Shown here one piece after another: positions 53,430-61,880 of a DNA stretch of 64,000 nucleotides. Source of the stretch: Microvirga mediterraneensis (GTDB lineage Bacteria; Pseudomonadota; Alphaproteobacteria; Rhizobiales; Beijerinckiaceae); contig NZ_JACDXJ010000001.1 in NCBI RefSeq assembly GCF_013520865.1, forward strand, positions 2,657,001 through 2,721,000. The letters are read 5' to 3'. Both the position numbers and the translations under genes were made by a program. Position 1 is the stretch's first letter. Each line of letters opens with the position of its first letter. The notes below the pieces were generated by a model. It was not told where the DNA came from. It made no database searches and saw only the letters and a program-made list of their open reading frames with translations.

Positions 53430-56219
53430 ATGCGTCAGCTGATCGTGTTCGCGCTCGTTCCGATCCTTGCCACCACGACGGTGCTCGCCGCCCCGGGCGT
53501 GACCACCACTAACGTGAATTTCCGCTCAGGTCCCGGAACCAGCTTCTCCTCCATCCGGACCCTGCCTGCCGGCACGGCGGTCGAGATCGGCGAGTGTGAG
53601 GAATCCGGAAGCTGGTGCGCTGTCACGGTGAAGGGGCAGAGCGGGTTCATCAGCGGGCGCTTTCTGGAGGAGAAAAAGGACTCCGAGGGCTGGCCTCGCT
53701 CCTATGAAATCGGCGAAGGCCTGATGGTGCTTTTCCAGCCGCAATTCACCGACTGGACCGATTTCAAGACCATCGAGGCCCTGGTTGCGGCTGAATATGT
53801 GAAAGCGCCCGACGTCAACCCGGTCTTCGGCGTAATACGGCTCAAGGGCACAACATACTACGATGAGGATGCGGGCGAGATTGTCATCAGCGACATCACC
53901 GTCTCCGAACTCAACTTCTCAGGCCTTGATCGCGATGCCCTGAAAGGGCTCTCGGTGGAGACCGGCAAGCTCCTGCCGACAGGACCGATCACGGTCCCGG
54001 AGGCGCGGGTGACGGCAAGCCTCGCCGAACAGAAGCGCATGACCGACGTGATGGGGCTCAAGGCGGATCCGCCGAGGATCCTCGTCTCGAACACTCCGGC
54101 GATCCTAGTGCAGACCGATGGGGAGCCTGCTTATGCGCCCGTGAAGGGCAAGACGGGGCTCTCGTTCGTAGTCAATACAAACTGGGATCTCTTTCGGATC
54201 GACGACACCGGCGCTTTCTACCTGCGCGACGATACCCATTGGCTGACCGCACCCGCGATCCACGGCCCCTGGACGGCTCTGACGGAACTGCCCGCGCTGC
54301 TAACGGAGCTGCCCGATGACGGCAATTGGGCCGATGCCCGTGGAGCCGTTCCGCCGGAGCGGTATCAGGACGGCAAGGCGCCCAAGGTCCTGTCCACGGA
54401 CGGCCTGGCCGAGATGATCCTGTTCCAAGGCGAGCCCAAGCTCCAGGACGTGCCGAAGACTTCGTTGCAATGGGCTTCCAATACCGAGTCCGACGTCTTC
54501 TTCGACAAGGCCGGGAAGCAGTGGTACGTGCTTCTGTCAGGGCGATGGTTCCGCGCGCCGTCGTTGGAAGGCCCCTGGAGCTTCGCCACGCCCGATCTGC
54601 CTGCCGATTTCAGGAACATTCCCGAGGACGCGCCGTATTATGCCGTGCGCGCGACCGTGCCCGGAACGTCGGAGGCCGCCGAGGCGCGGCTCAAGGCCAG
54701 CATCCCCACGACGGCGCGGGTCGAGACCGGATCGATCACGCCGACGGTCGCCTACGCTGGCGACGCTCAATTCGCTCCCATCGAGACGACCGATCTTGCT
54801 TACGCGACGAACACGACGGACACAGTAATCAAGGTGGGCGGGCAGTATTTCCTGCTCCAGGACGGTGTCTGGTTCGTGTCCGACAGCCCGAATGGCCCAT
54901 GGCAGCTCGCCCGCGAGGTGCCTGACGCGATTTACGCGATCCCGCCTTCGTCGCCCGTTTACGACGCAACCTATGTTCGCGTGTACGACACGGAGCCGGA
55001 TGCGGTCTGGTACGGTTACACCATGGGGTATCTGTCGGGCTTCCTGGCCTGGGGCACCTATGTCTACGGCTCCGGCTGGTATTACCCTCCATACTGGTAC
55101 AACTGGCCGGGTTCGGCATACCCGATCTACTACCCACGACCAGCCACCTGGGGAATTGGGGCCTATTACAACCCTGTCCGCGGCATGTATGGCCGCTATG
55201 GCTATGCGTATGGGCCCTATCGCGGGATCGCTGGAGCACGGACCTGGAACCCGGCGACCGGCACCTATGGCCGAGCGGGCGCGGCCTGGGGGCCCCGCGG
55301 AACAGCCGGCTTCGTCGGGGCCTACAATCCGCGCGGGGATGCGGGCGGCTACCTTGCAGGTGGGCGCAACGTCTATGGAGCGTGGACATCGGCTGGGGTC
55401 AAGCGAGGTTCCGAATGGGCGCGGGCGACGGCGCGTGATACCGCCGGTGGCGGTTCGGCGCTTCGGTGGAATACATCGAACGGGCAGGGCTTCATCCGCG
55501 AGGGCCGGCGCGGTGACATCTACGCAGGCCGGGACGGCAATGTTTACCGCAATACCGGTGAGGGTTGGCAGCGTTTCGATGGCGGCTGGCAGGATGTGGG
55601 TCGACCGGAGCAACGTGATCTGCTCCAGCGTGGCGAAGGGCGCGAGGGCTTGTCGCCGGAAGCCCGGCAGCGGTTCCAGGAGCGCGGCGGCGGCGAAGCG
55701 CTCAAGGGGCTTGCCGGAGCCGGTGCTGCCGGGGCTGCGGGTGCTGCGCTCGGCCAGCGCCTGAGCGGGGGTGGGCCGCCCCGGAGGGATATGGCAAACA
55801 GCGAAGCCGTTCGTGAACGGCCGCAGCAGCGCCAAGTGCCTCAGCAGCGTCCGGCAACGCAACAACGTCAGGCTTCGCAGCAACGCGAGGCGGCCCCGCA
55901 GCGCCGTACGGCGGTAGACCGACCGGCCGCCCAGCAACGATCGGCCTCACAGCAGAGACAGGCGCAGCCGCAACGTCCAGCGCAACGGCCTGCCGCGCAA
56001 CGTCCGGCCCCTCGTCAGCCGCTTCCGTCAAACGTCATGCGCGATGCCCAGGTGCGGCAGCTCGGCAATCAGCGGCAGATGGCGAGCCGACAGTTCAACC
56101 GGCCTCCGCCCCAGTTCTCCCGCTCGGGATCCTTTGGGCCTTCTCGCAGCATGGGCGCGCGCGGCGGCTTCGGCGGTGGCGGGCGTGGTGGAGGCTTCAG
56201 AGGAGGGGGGCGGCGTTAA
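53430..56219 (+). CDS. Large exported SH3-domain protein with three internal repeats and RGG tail
   Basis: This 929-residue protein begins with a signal peptide (LIVFALVPILATTTVLAA) and a bacterial SH3 domain at about 22-80 (TTNVNFRSGPGTSFSSIRTL; GQSGFISGRFL). Three related repeats of roughly 100 residues follow, near 245, 345 and 460, each with a beta-hairpin core ending in a GPW motif (THWLTAPAIHGPW; GRWFRAPSLEGPW; GVWFVSDSPNGPW). Residues about 540-700 are rich in Tyr, Gly, Trp and Ala. The last about 130 residues are Gln/Arg/Pro-rich, ending in an RGG-type tail (RGGFGGGGRGGGFRGGGRR). Location is probably the cell envelope or surface. The biochemical role is unknown. Confidence 0.85.
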   Translation: MRQLIVFALVPILATTTVLAAPGVTTTNVNFRSGPGTSFSSIRTLPAGTAVEIGECEESGSWCAVTVKGQSGFISGRFLEEKKDSEGWPRSYEIGEGLMVLFQPQFTDWTDFKTIEALVAAEYVKAPDVNPVFGVIRLKGTTYYDEDAGEIVISDITVSELNFSGLDRDALKGLSVETGKLLPTGPITVPEARVTASLAEQKRMTDVMGLKADPPRILVSNTPAILVQTDGEPAYAPVKGKTGLSFVVNTNWDLFRIDDTGAFYLRDDTHWLTAPAIHGPWTALTELPALLTELPDDGNWADARGAVPPERYQDGKAPKVLSTDGLAEMILFQGEPKLQDVPKTSLQWASNTESDVFFDKAGKQWYVLLSGRWFRAPSLEGPWSFATPDLPADFRNIPEDAPYYAVRATVPGTSEAAEARLKASIPTTARVETGSITPTVAYAGDAQFAPIETTDLAYATNTTDTVIKVGGQYFLLQDGVWFVSDSPNGPWQLAREVPDAIYAIPPSSPVYDATYVRVYDTEPDAVWYGYTMGYLSGFLAWGTYVYGSGWYYPPYWYNWPGSAYPIYYPRPATWGIGAYYNPVRGMYGRYGYAYGPYRGIAGARTWNPATGTYGRAGAAWGPRGTAGFVGAYNPRGDAGGYLAGGRNVYGAWTSAGVKRGSEWARATARDTAGGGSALRWNTSNGQGFIREGRRGDIYAGRDGNVYRNTGEGWQRFDGGWQDVGRPEQRDLLQRGEGREGLSPEARQRFQERGGGEALKGLAGAGAAGAAGAALGQRLSGGGPPRRDMANSEAVRERPQQRQVPQQRPATQQRQASQQREAAPQRRTAVDRPAAQQRSASQQRQAQPQRPAQRPAAQRPAPRQPLPSNVMRDAQVRQLGNQRQMASRQFNRPPPQFSRSGSFGPSRSMGARGGFGGGGRGGGFRGGGRR

Positions 56220-56244
56220 CGCTTCAGCGGCTCCCTCCGACCGC

Positions 56245-57687
56245 TCAGAAGTCGCGCTGGATGCGCAGTCGGCCTGCCCAAGTGCTTTCCGACCCTGTCG
56301 GCCGGAAGGCGCCGGTGGGATCGCCGGATGCCGTCTCGATCGGAACGGCGACGCGCTCACGCGGTTCGACCCTGATGTAGAGCGCCTCGACCCCGATCAG
56401 GAAATCCTTCACCGGTGTCCAAATCACATTGGCGCCGACGCGAATCTCATCGAAGTCGACGAGGCCCGTGGTCGTCCCCGCCGTCCCGGCCGCAATCGTC
56501 GCGGCCGTTGCGGGGACCGTGTACTGGGCAATGCCTGGAGCATCGAAGCGCATCCAGGACCCGAAGACGTTCGTCTGCCAGGTCGGACTCCAGTTGTGAT
56601 TGAAGCCGCCCGCGATGGAATAGGCCTTGTTGGTCTTGAACTCGCCGGTCAACGGATCGACGAAGGCATCCGTGAAGGGCATGGAGAGCGCGCCGGCGCC
56701 GATGAACCCGTTGCTGATCGGGTCCGTCTGACCGGCATTGAGGTAGCCGATCGCGCCGTCCGTATACGTCGCCATCATCCATACGGTATCGCCGACCCCG
56801 AGAGCCGGCACATTGGCATAGCCCAGAGCGGCAACGGCAAAGCCGTAATCCGTATCCGCATGGGTCGGATTGGGCAGGCCGGTGATCGGGTTGAGCACCG
56901 GGACGTCTACGCCGTTGACGGTCGTGATGCCAGCCGCCACGTCACGGATCTGGTGCAGGGCGCCGGACAACTGCACCTCGCCCCAGGTGCCCTTGTAGCG
57001 GAGGTTTGCGACCACGTCCGGCACGCGCTCACCGCCATAGGTCGAGGCGATCGGAGCGAAAACCGGAAATGGACTGCCGGCTCCGAAGAACGGGAAGTCG
57101 AGCTCATTGTTGACGCTGCGCTGGGTTCCGTCCTCGAACGACAGAGTCGCGGAGAGGCCGTTGCCGAACGAGAAGGTATAGGCGAACAGGTTCACTTCGG
57201 CGTTCGAGGGATCATCGAAGCGCAGGTCACCGAAGTTCGGGACCGGCAAGTCCGGGCTCGTGAAGAAGGATACCGCGCGACCGGCGGTCAGTCCGCCGAA
57301 CTGGACGAAGGCCTGAGAGATCTTCGGGCTCGTGGAACTGAAGCCGTATGCCCCGGTGTTCCGGGTCATTTCCATGCGGATGTAGGTGCGCAGCAGGCCG
57401 TATGCGGTGGCGGTCCGCGCGTCGAGGTTGATGCGCCCACGCCCGCGGAAGCCGATCGTGTCCTGCGAGCGCTCGAATGGTTCGAGATAGAGGAATTCGG
57501 CGCGAGCGCGGCCACTGACCCGCAGGCAGGTTTCTGTGCCGGGAATGAAGAAGAAGCCGTTTCCGTGCGTGGAGCAGATCCGGACGTAATCGACGGGGCT
57601 TGCGGTCTTGGCGGGCAGGTCGGCGGCCTGTGCTCCACCGGTGATGATCGCCGCGCATCCAAGCAGCAGAGTTCGGACAGACGCCAT
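56245..57687 (-). CDS. Porin (Omp2 family, Hyphomicrobiales type)
   Basis: This is an outer-membrane beta-barrel porin of 480 residues with a signal peptide ending GGAQAADLPAK. The start of the mature protein is the family hallmark: ASPVDYVRICSTHGNGFFFI, then PGTETCLRVSGRARAEFLYL, with a conserved Cys pair. The barrel continues with ATAYGLLRTYIRMEMTRNTG and FVQFGGLTAGRAVSFF, and closes in TWAGRLRIQRDF with a C-terminal Phe for BAM recognition. It lies 145 bp downstream of the exchanger gene on the same strand, and its stop is 25 bp from the convergent SH3-protein gene. Confidence 0.93.
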   Translation of the reverse strand: MASVRTLLLGCAAIITGGAQAADLPAKTASPVDYVRICSTHGNGFFFIPGTETCLRVSGRARAEFLYLEPFERSQDTIGFRGRGRINLDARTATAYGLLRTYIRMEMTRNTGAYGFSSTSPKISQAFVQFGGLTAGRAVSFFTSPDLPVPNFGDLRFDDPSNAEVNLFAYTFSFGNGLSATLSFEDGTQRSVNNELDFPFFGAGSPFPVFAPIASTYGGERVPDVVANLRYKGTWGEVQLSGALHQIRDVAAGITTVNGVDVPVLNPITGLPNPTHADTDYGFAVAALGYANVPALGVGDTVWMMATYTDGAIGYLNAGQTDPISNGFIGAGALSMPFTDAFVDPLTGEFKTNKAYSIAGGFNHNWSPTWQTNVFGSWMRFDAPGIAQYTVPATAATIAAGTAGTTTGLVDFDEIRVGANVIWTPVKDFLIGVEALYIRVEPRERVAVPIETASGDPTGAFRPTGSESTWAGRLRIQRDF

Positions 57688-57832
57688 GGTACAAACTCCA
57701 AGACAAAGCCCAGCCGTATCATGGAGGATTGTGCAGACCTGAGAATAACCGTCAAGAAGACCCTAACAGACGGATGACGGGTTTCATTGAATTCTTACAG
57801 GGTGTTGCCGGCCAGCACCATGTAGAGGATTC

Positions 57833-59401
57833 TCAGCTCAGCAGAACCTGAACGGCGATGATTTTGACGACGGTCATGCTTGGGAAACAAATCGCATAGC
57901 CAAGATCAGTCCTCTCTGTCGGGGCCAGACGTCCGGCGGCGAAAAGGATGGCAGGATTGCCGGTCGAACCAGCACAGACACCGAGCAGGTCGTCGAAGGG
58001 GATGCGCAGCAAATACCCGGCGACCAGCACGACCAGGACCAGGGTGAGCAGAACGGCGGCGCCGCCGAGTAGGATCTGTATCCCGTTGCTGGCGACGGTT
58101 TGAACGAAGGGGCTGCCCGCCCCGATGGCGACCGAGCCTATGAACACCGCCAAGCCGAGGTTTCGCAGAACCAGGTTGGCCACCACCGGGATACGCCAGC
58201 CCAGCGGGCCGGTTCGACCGAGCCAGCCCAGGACGAGGGCCATGACGAGTGGACCGCCGCCAACGCCCAGGCTGAAGCTGCCGCCTCCCGGCAGAGGAAC
58301 CGGGATCATGCCGATCAGAAGGCCAAATGCGATCCCGACGCCGATTGAGACAAAGGACAACTCGGCGTTGCCTTTGATGCTGTCGCCGAAATGTCGTTGG
58401 AGTTCAGCCTTCCGGTCCGATGGCACTGCCGCCACCAGCAAATCGCCGAATTCGATCGTCAGGTCCGCCGATGCGATGATCTCGGCGTCTCCCCGCCGGA
58501 TGTGCGATATGACGACAGGAAAATCGGGAAGCGGGATTTCCTGAATGGTCTTGCCGACGAACGCAGCCTTGGAAACGTAGACACGCACCACGTCGAAATT
58601 GGAGCGGTCACGGCTGATGCGCCCGGGCTCCTCGTGGCCCACGGCGATCTTGGCTTTCTCGATGCTGGTTGGGCTGCCGACCAGCAGCAATCCATCACCT
58701 TCGTGCAATCGTGTTCCTGCCAGGGGCGGCGCATTCACATGGTGCTGGCGAATGGCAACGATCTTGATGTCCGCCGGCAGGATCTCAGCGACTTGCTCAA
58801 CCGTCCGATCCTCGCAGTTCGACTCGAGCGTCAACTCCGCCACTCGCACGTTCTGGGACGGCGTCTTGAACGTCGGTTTGATCAGCGCAGTCATGATCGT
58901 CATCAGGACGATCGGGCCAATGACGCCGAAGGGATAGGATACGGAGTAGCCAATGGCCGGATCCTGATTTCCCGCCGCAGCCAGTGCCGCCTGCAAGGTC
59001 GGCGTGCTCGTGCCGGAGCCTGCGAACAATCCTGCCGCTGTCGCCATCGAGATCCTGAGGGGAGAAGCAAGCGCCATCGCGACGAAGAGCGAAGCGACCA
59101 CGGCCACGGTTGAAAGGGCGATATACTTGAGGCCAGGCCCTTTCAGGCTCATGAAGAACTGCGGTCCATATTGGATGCCGACGCCATAGACGAACATCAC
59201 GAGGCCGAGCGTGCCGACCAGTCCGGGCGGTGCCGCCTTCGGCGCAATGGCGCCGATGATCAGGCCGGTGAACAGCACGGCACCGGCCCCGAAGGAAACT
59301 CCGGCAATCGAAATCTGTCCGACCGCATAGCCGGTGGCGATGGCAAGGAACAGCGCCAGCAGGGGCGAGGCTTCGAGCAACGTACGGACGATATCGAGCA
59401 T
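57833..59401 (-). CDS. AspT/YidE-family exchanger with RCK_C domains
   Basis: This 522-residue inner-membrane protein belongs to the aspartate:alanine exchanger family. Two membrane halves (ASPLLALFLAIATGYAVGQI onward; FVSIGVGIAFGLLIGMIPVP onward) flank a cytoplasmic region with TrkA-C/RCK_C-type domains (DIKIVAIRQHHVNAPPLAGT, RLHEGDGLLLVGSPTSIEKA; FPVVISHIRRGDAEIIASAD). The repeated GAGTGTSTP-like signature is seen as AGLFAGSGTSTPTLQAALAA and GVCAGSTGNPAILFAAGRLA. Its substrate is unknown; amino acids or dicarboxylates are likely. The neighbouring exported serine dehydratase makes a serine, pyruvate or alanine link conceivable. Confidence 0.88.
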   Translation of the reverse strand: MLDIVRTLLEASPLLALFLAIATGYAVGQISIAGVSFGAGAVLFTGLIIGAIAPKAAPPGLVGTLGLVMFVYGVGIQYGPQFFMSLKGPGLKYIALSTVAVVASLFVAMALASPLRISMATAAGLFAGSGTSTPTLQAALAAAGNQDPAIGYSVSYPFGVIGPIVLMTIMTALIKPTFKTPSQNVRVAELTLESNCEDRTVEQVAEILPADIKIVAIRQHHVNAPPLAGTRLHEGDGLLLVGSPTSIEKAKIAVGHEEPGRISRDRSNFDVVRVYVSKAAFVGKTIQEIPLPDFPVVISHIRRGDAEIIASADLTIEFGDLLVAAVPSDRKAELQRHFGDSIKGNAELSFVSIGVGIAFGLLIGMIPVPLPGGGSFSLGVGGGPLVMALVLGWLGRTGPLGWRIPVVANLVLRNLGLAVFIGSVAIGAGSPFVQTVASNGIQILLGGAAVLLTLVLVVLVAGYLLRIPFDDLLGVCAGSTGNPAILFAAGRLAPTERTDLGYAICFPSMTVVKIIAVQVLLS

Positions 59402-59692
59402 GGGTCCCTCTCATCTTGCGCGACAGCCAGCGTCATGAAATTGACCTAGAGCTGTTTCCACTGACGTGGAATCACCTCGCTTCTTTGTTTGACCGCATCT
59501 GTTTGACGGCGAATCGGATCCACATCACCGAGAAATGCTCCAACACCCACGCCACAAGGTCAGGCGAGGGGCGGGGGTCTTTGAAAGCTCGTAGTTGAGG
59601 CCCAACGCCTTCAAGTGGAAGGCAACCATCTGGTGGAACGGCAGAACTTCGACTCATTCCACCTGGCATGCATGCGATCTCTCGTCAGACGC
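59402..59692. other. Gap between serine dehydratase and exchanger genes
   Basis: No gene is visible in this 290-bp gap. It holds a family C palindromic repeat (59449-59540). Because the repeat lies between two leftward genes, it may end the dehydratase transcript. Confidence 0.5.
59449..59540 (-). repeat. Rhizobial-type palindromic repeat, family C, copy 2 (inverted)
   Basis: This 92-bp unit runs from GAGCTGTTTCCACTGACGTG to CGAGAAATGCTC on the plus strand. Its reverse complement aligns end to end with 32848-32938. Its outer arms are partly complementary, allowing a hairpin in RNA. Confidence 0.75.
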
Positions 59693-61339
59693 TCAGCAGA
59701 GCACCAGGTTTTGAGCAAGGCCGGCCTCGCTCGTTTCCTTGTATTTCGGGTTCATGTCCCGGGCGGTGTCGGCGAGCGTCTGGATCGTCGTATCGAGGTC
59801 GACCCGATGCCTGCTCGCGATCTCGTTGGTGGCGATCATCGCGGCCACCCAGGCCTTCACCGCTCCGAACGCGCAACGCTCGATGCAGGGAACCTGCACA
59901 TAACCCGCAACGGGATCGCAGGTCATGCCGAGGTGATGCTCCAGAGCTGACTCGGCCGCGTTCTCGATGACGCGCGGCGGGCTGCCCAGGATCTGCGTGA
60001 TCAGCGCGGCGGCCATTGCGGAGGCGACACCGATCTCGGCCTGGCATCCGCCTTCGGCGGCAGCCAGGGTCGCGTTGTGCTTACACAGGTAGCCGACGGC
60101 GGCACCGGCCAGCAGACCTTCTCGGATCTTGTCCATCGGAATGGCGCGGTCGCTCTGCGTCAGCGCATAGACGATAGCCGGCATCACGCCCGCCGATCCG
60201 CCGGTCGGCGCCGTGATGACCAGATGGCCGCGGGCATTCTCCTCGGAGGCGGCCAGAGCAAAGGCCGAAACCAGCCCGATGGCGCGGTCTGTCATGTAGG
60301 TATCGTCGTTCGCACGCTCGAACACCGTCGCGGCCTTGGAGTGGAGCTTGATCGGCCCAGGCAATACGTCGTCCTTGTAGGACAGGCCGGTCTTCACCGT
60401 GGCGATCATTGCATTGGCGATCTTGTCGAGAAAGGCGTTGACCTGCTCCTCGTTCTTGCCGGATACGGCAATTTCGTTCGCCATCACGACGTCGGCAATC
60501 GAGAGATTGTTGCTCTCCGCGTGCTGCCGCAGCTCCTTCATCGTCGCGTAAGGATACTTCGGCTGCCCTTTCTTGGGCGGCTCGTAGCCTTTCCATTCGA
60601 TGAAGCCGCCGCCGACCGAATAATACTCCTGCTCATAAAGGACCTTGTCGCCCGCCAAAAGCTGGCAGGTCATGGTGTTCGGGTGCGGGAAGTCGCCCTT
60701 CGTCGCATCGTAGACGATGTCGGCCAAAGACAGGTTGAACGTCTTAGTGCCCAGCTTTACCGGATAGATCTGCTGGGGCTTCGCGATCATCTCGTCGAGG
60801 AACCGCGGGTCCACGGTGGCCGGTTCCTTGCCGACCAGGCCGGCGAGCGCGGCGCGCTCGGTGCCGTGGCCCTTGCCTGTGGCGCTCAGGCTGCCGAAGA
60901 GATGAACCTTGAGGCCGCTCGCCTGCGTGAGCTGATCCGCAGGAAGCTTCGTGCAGCGCTGGTAGAAATCATAGGTGATCCGCATCGGCCCGATCGTGTG
61001 CGAGCTCGAAGGGCCGGGACCGACCTTGTAGAACTCGTCAGCGACCGTCATGACCGGCCCCCTCGACGACTTGACGACGTCGAGATCCGGGGAAAGGGCT
61101 GAACTCATCTTGAGACCCGCATCGCCTCCTGCTGCCTCTCTTTTCGCCTGTTGCACGGCCGCTTCCGTTTCCGCCTGCTGCGCGCGCGCTTCGGGAGACC
61201 AAGTCGTACCGGTCATCACGGCCGCCGCCCCTATAGCGGCGTTGCGCATCAGAAAACTCCGGCGGTCAATGCCCGTGGGTGGGTTAGCCGGTTCTGACGA
61301 TGGGGGAAACAGATCGCTGTCCGTCGTGGAGTGAGTCAT
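59693..61339 (-). CDS. sdaA: L-serine ammonia-lyase with an N-terminal Tat signal
   Basis: This is a single-chain iron-sulfur L-serine dehydratase (serine to pyruvate and ammonia). The beta domain has VGPGPSSSHTIGPMRITYDF, the alpha domain APTGGSAGVMPAIVYALTQS, and the 4Fe-4S Cys lie in EGGCQAEIGVASAMA, GMTCDPVAGYVQVPC and ERCAFGAVKAW. Unlike the usual cytoplasmic enzyme (about 455 residues), it carries about 90 extra N-terminal residues with a twin-arginine signal: GIDRRSFLMRNAAIGAAAVM, then a cleavage-like EARAQ. It should thus be exported folded. ATG 61339 has GGAGGA 8 bases upstream, placing the signal firmly in the protein. Confidence 0.88.
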   Translation of the reverse strand: MTHSTTDSDLFPPSSEPANPPTGIDRRSFLMRNAAIGAAAVMTGTTWSPEARAQQAETEAAVQQAKREAAGGDAGLKMSSALSPDLDVVKSSRGPVMTVADEFYKVGPGPSSSHTIGPMRITYDFYQRCTKLPADQLTQASGLKVHLFGSLSATGKGHGTERAALAGLVGKEPATVDPRFLDEMIAKPQQIYPVKLGTKTFNLSLADIVYDATKGDFPHPNTMTCQLLAGDKVLYEQEYYSVGGGFIEWKGYEPPKKGQPKYPYATMKELRQHAESNNLSIADVVMANEIAVSGKNEEQVNAFLDKIANAMIATVKTGLSYKDDVLPGPIKLHSKAATVFERANDDTYMTDRAIGLVSAFALAASEENARGHLVITAPTGGSAGVMPAIVYALTQSDRAIPMDKIREGLLAGAAVGYLCKHNATLAAAEGGCQAEIGVASAMAAALITQILGSPPRVIENAAESALEHHLGMTCDPVAGYVQVPCIERCAFGAVKAWVAAMIATNEIASRHRVDLDTTIQTLADTARDMNPKYKETSEAGLAQNLVLC

Positions 61340-61462
61340 GAGCGCGTCCTCCTGGTCGAGGTCCGGAGACACGACATGCGTTTGAAGCAGCTCCGGCCTC
61401 TTTCTGTGCGGAAGAATATTTCCTCCGATTGAGCATCATCTTAGGTGGTGACAGAAGAGCGT

Positions 61463-61617
61463 GCTTGATCGAAAGGGACAATCGATTGACAGTTTGCGCC
61501 GCTCCGCTCCAGATTGCCGTCACAGAAGGACTGCGGCTCCCTGGGGAGGACCAACCGGCCTGCGAAAGAGACCCTGGACGGGACTAAATGCCAAGTACTT
61601 GTCCCAAACGATCAAGC
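61463..61617 (+). repeat. MITE-like element with terminal inverted repeats, copy 2
   Basis: The left end GCTTGATCGAAAGGGACAA (61463-61481) pairs with the right end TTGTCCCAAACGATCAAGC (61599-61617) with 3 mismatches in 19. The inner part of the left arm (ATTGACAGTTTG) matches copy 1 at 53021-53186. The central 90 bp differ from copy 1. Confidence 0.7.
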
Positions 61618-61689
61618 AGGCTCCTCAAGCCAAGCACATCGTATTCGACACATGGCAGCATGTTCCGCCTAATGCAGTGGTTGGGCAGC

Positions 61690-61806
61690 GGCGGGAGGAT
61701 GCCCATGAACACGATGCTCTTGGCTCTTTTAGGGTCTCGGGTTGGTTACGTCATCGGGCTGAAATTCAGTGCAAAGCTGAGCGGATCGGAGGTTGGCCTG
61801 CACTGA
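61690..61806 (+). pseudogene. Relic of a small exported-protein gene (related to 51461-51904)
   Basis: A frame ending LGSRVGYVIGLKFSAKLSGS-EVGLH-stop resembles the C-terminal end of the protein at 51461-51904 (LRGRNVGLELNASVSGVEIG-LR-stop). The DNA also aligns over the last about 60 bp (GCGGA..GGAG.T.GGCCTGC.CTGA). The start, signal peptide and N-terminal half are absent. I read it as a truncated remnant, with limited certainty. Confidence 0.45.
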
Positions 61807-61880
61807 GACCGACCGGGGCTTCGGAGGTCCATCCGGCTGCCGCTTGTCGGCTTGCGGCGACTCAGAATGGGGATATTCAG

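Larger units (their letters stand above)
61340..61880. other. Divergent gap with inverted-repeat element and gene relic
   Basis: The 540-bp gap between the exported serine dehydratase (left) and the dehydrogenase (right) contains an inverted-repeat element (61463-61617) and a decayed coding relic (about 61690-61806). The remaining sequence must hold both promoters, but no boxes were assigned. Confidence 0.5.

Noticed and set aside
56245..57687. Idea that the porin might be a phage or secretion protein because of its Gly/Asn-rich loops
   Set aside because: The signal peptide, the Cys-pair start and the terminal Phe match Hyphomicrobiales Omp2 porins.
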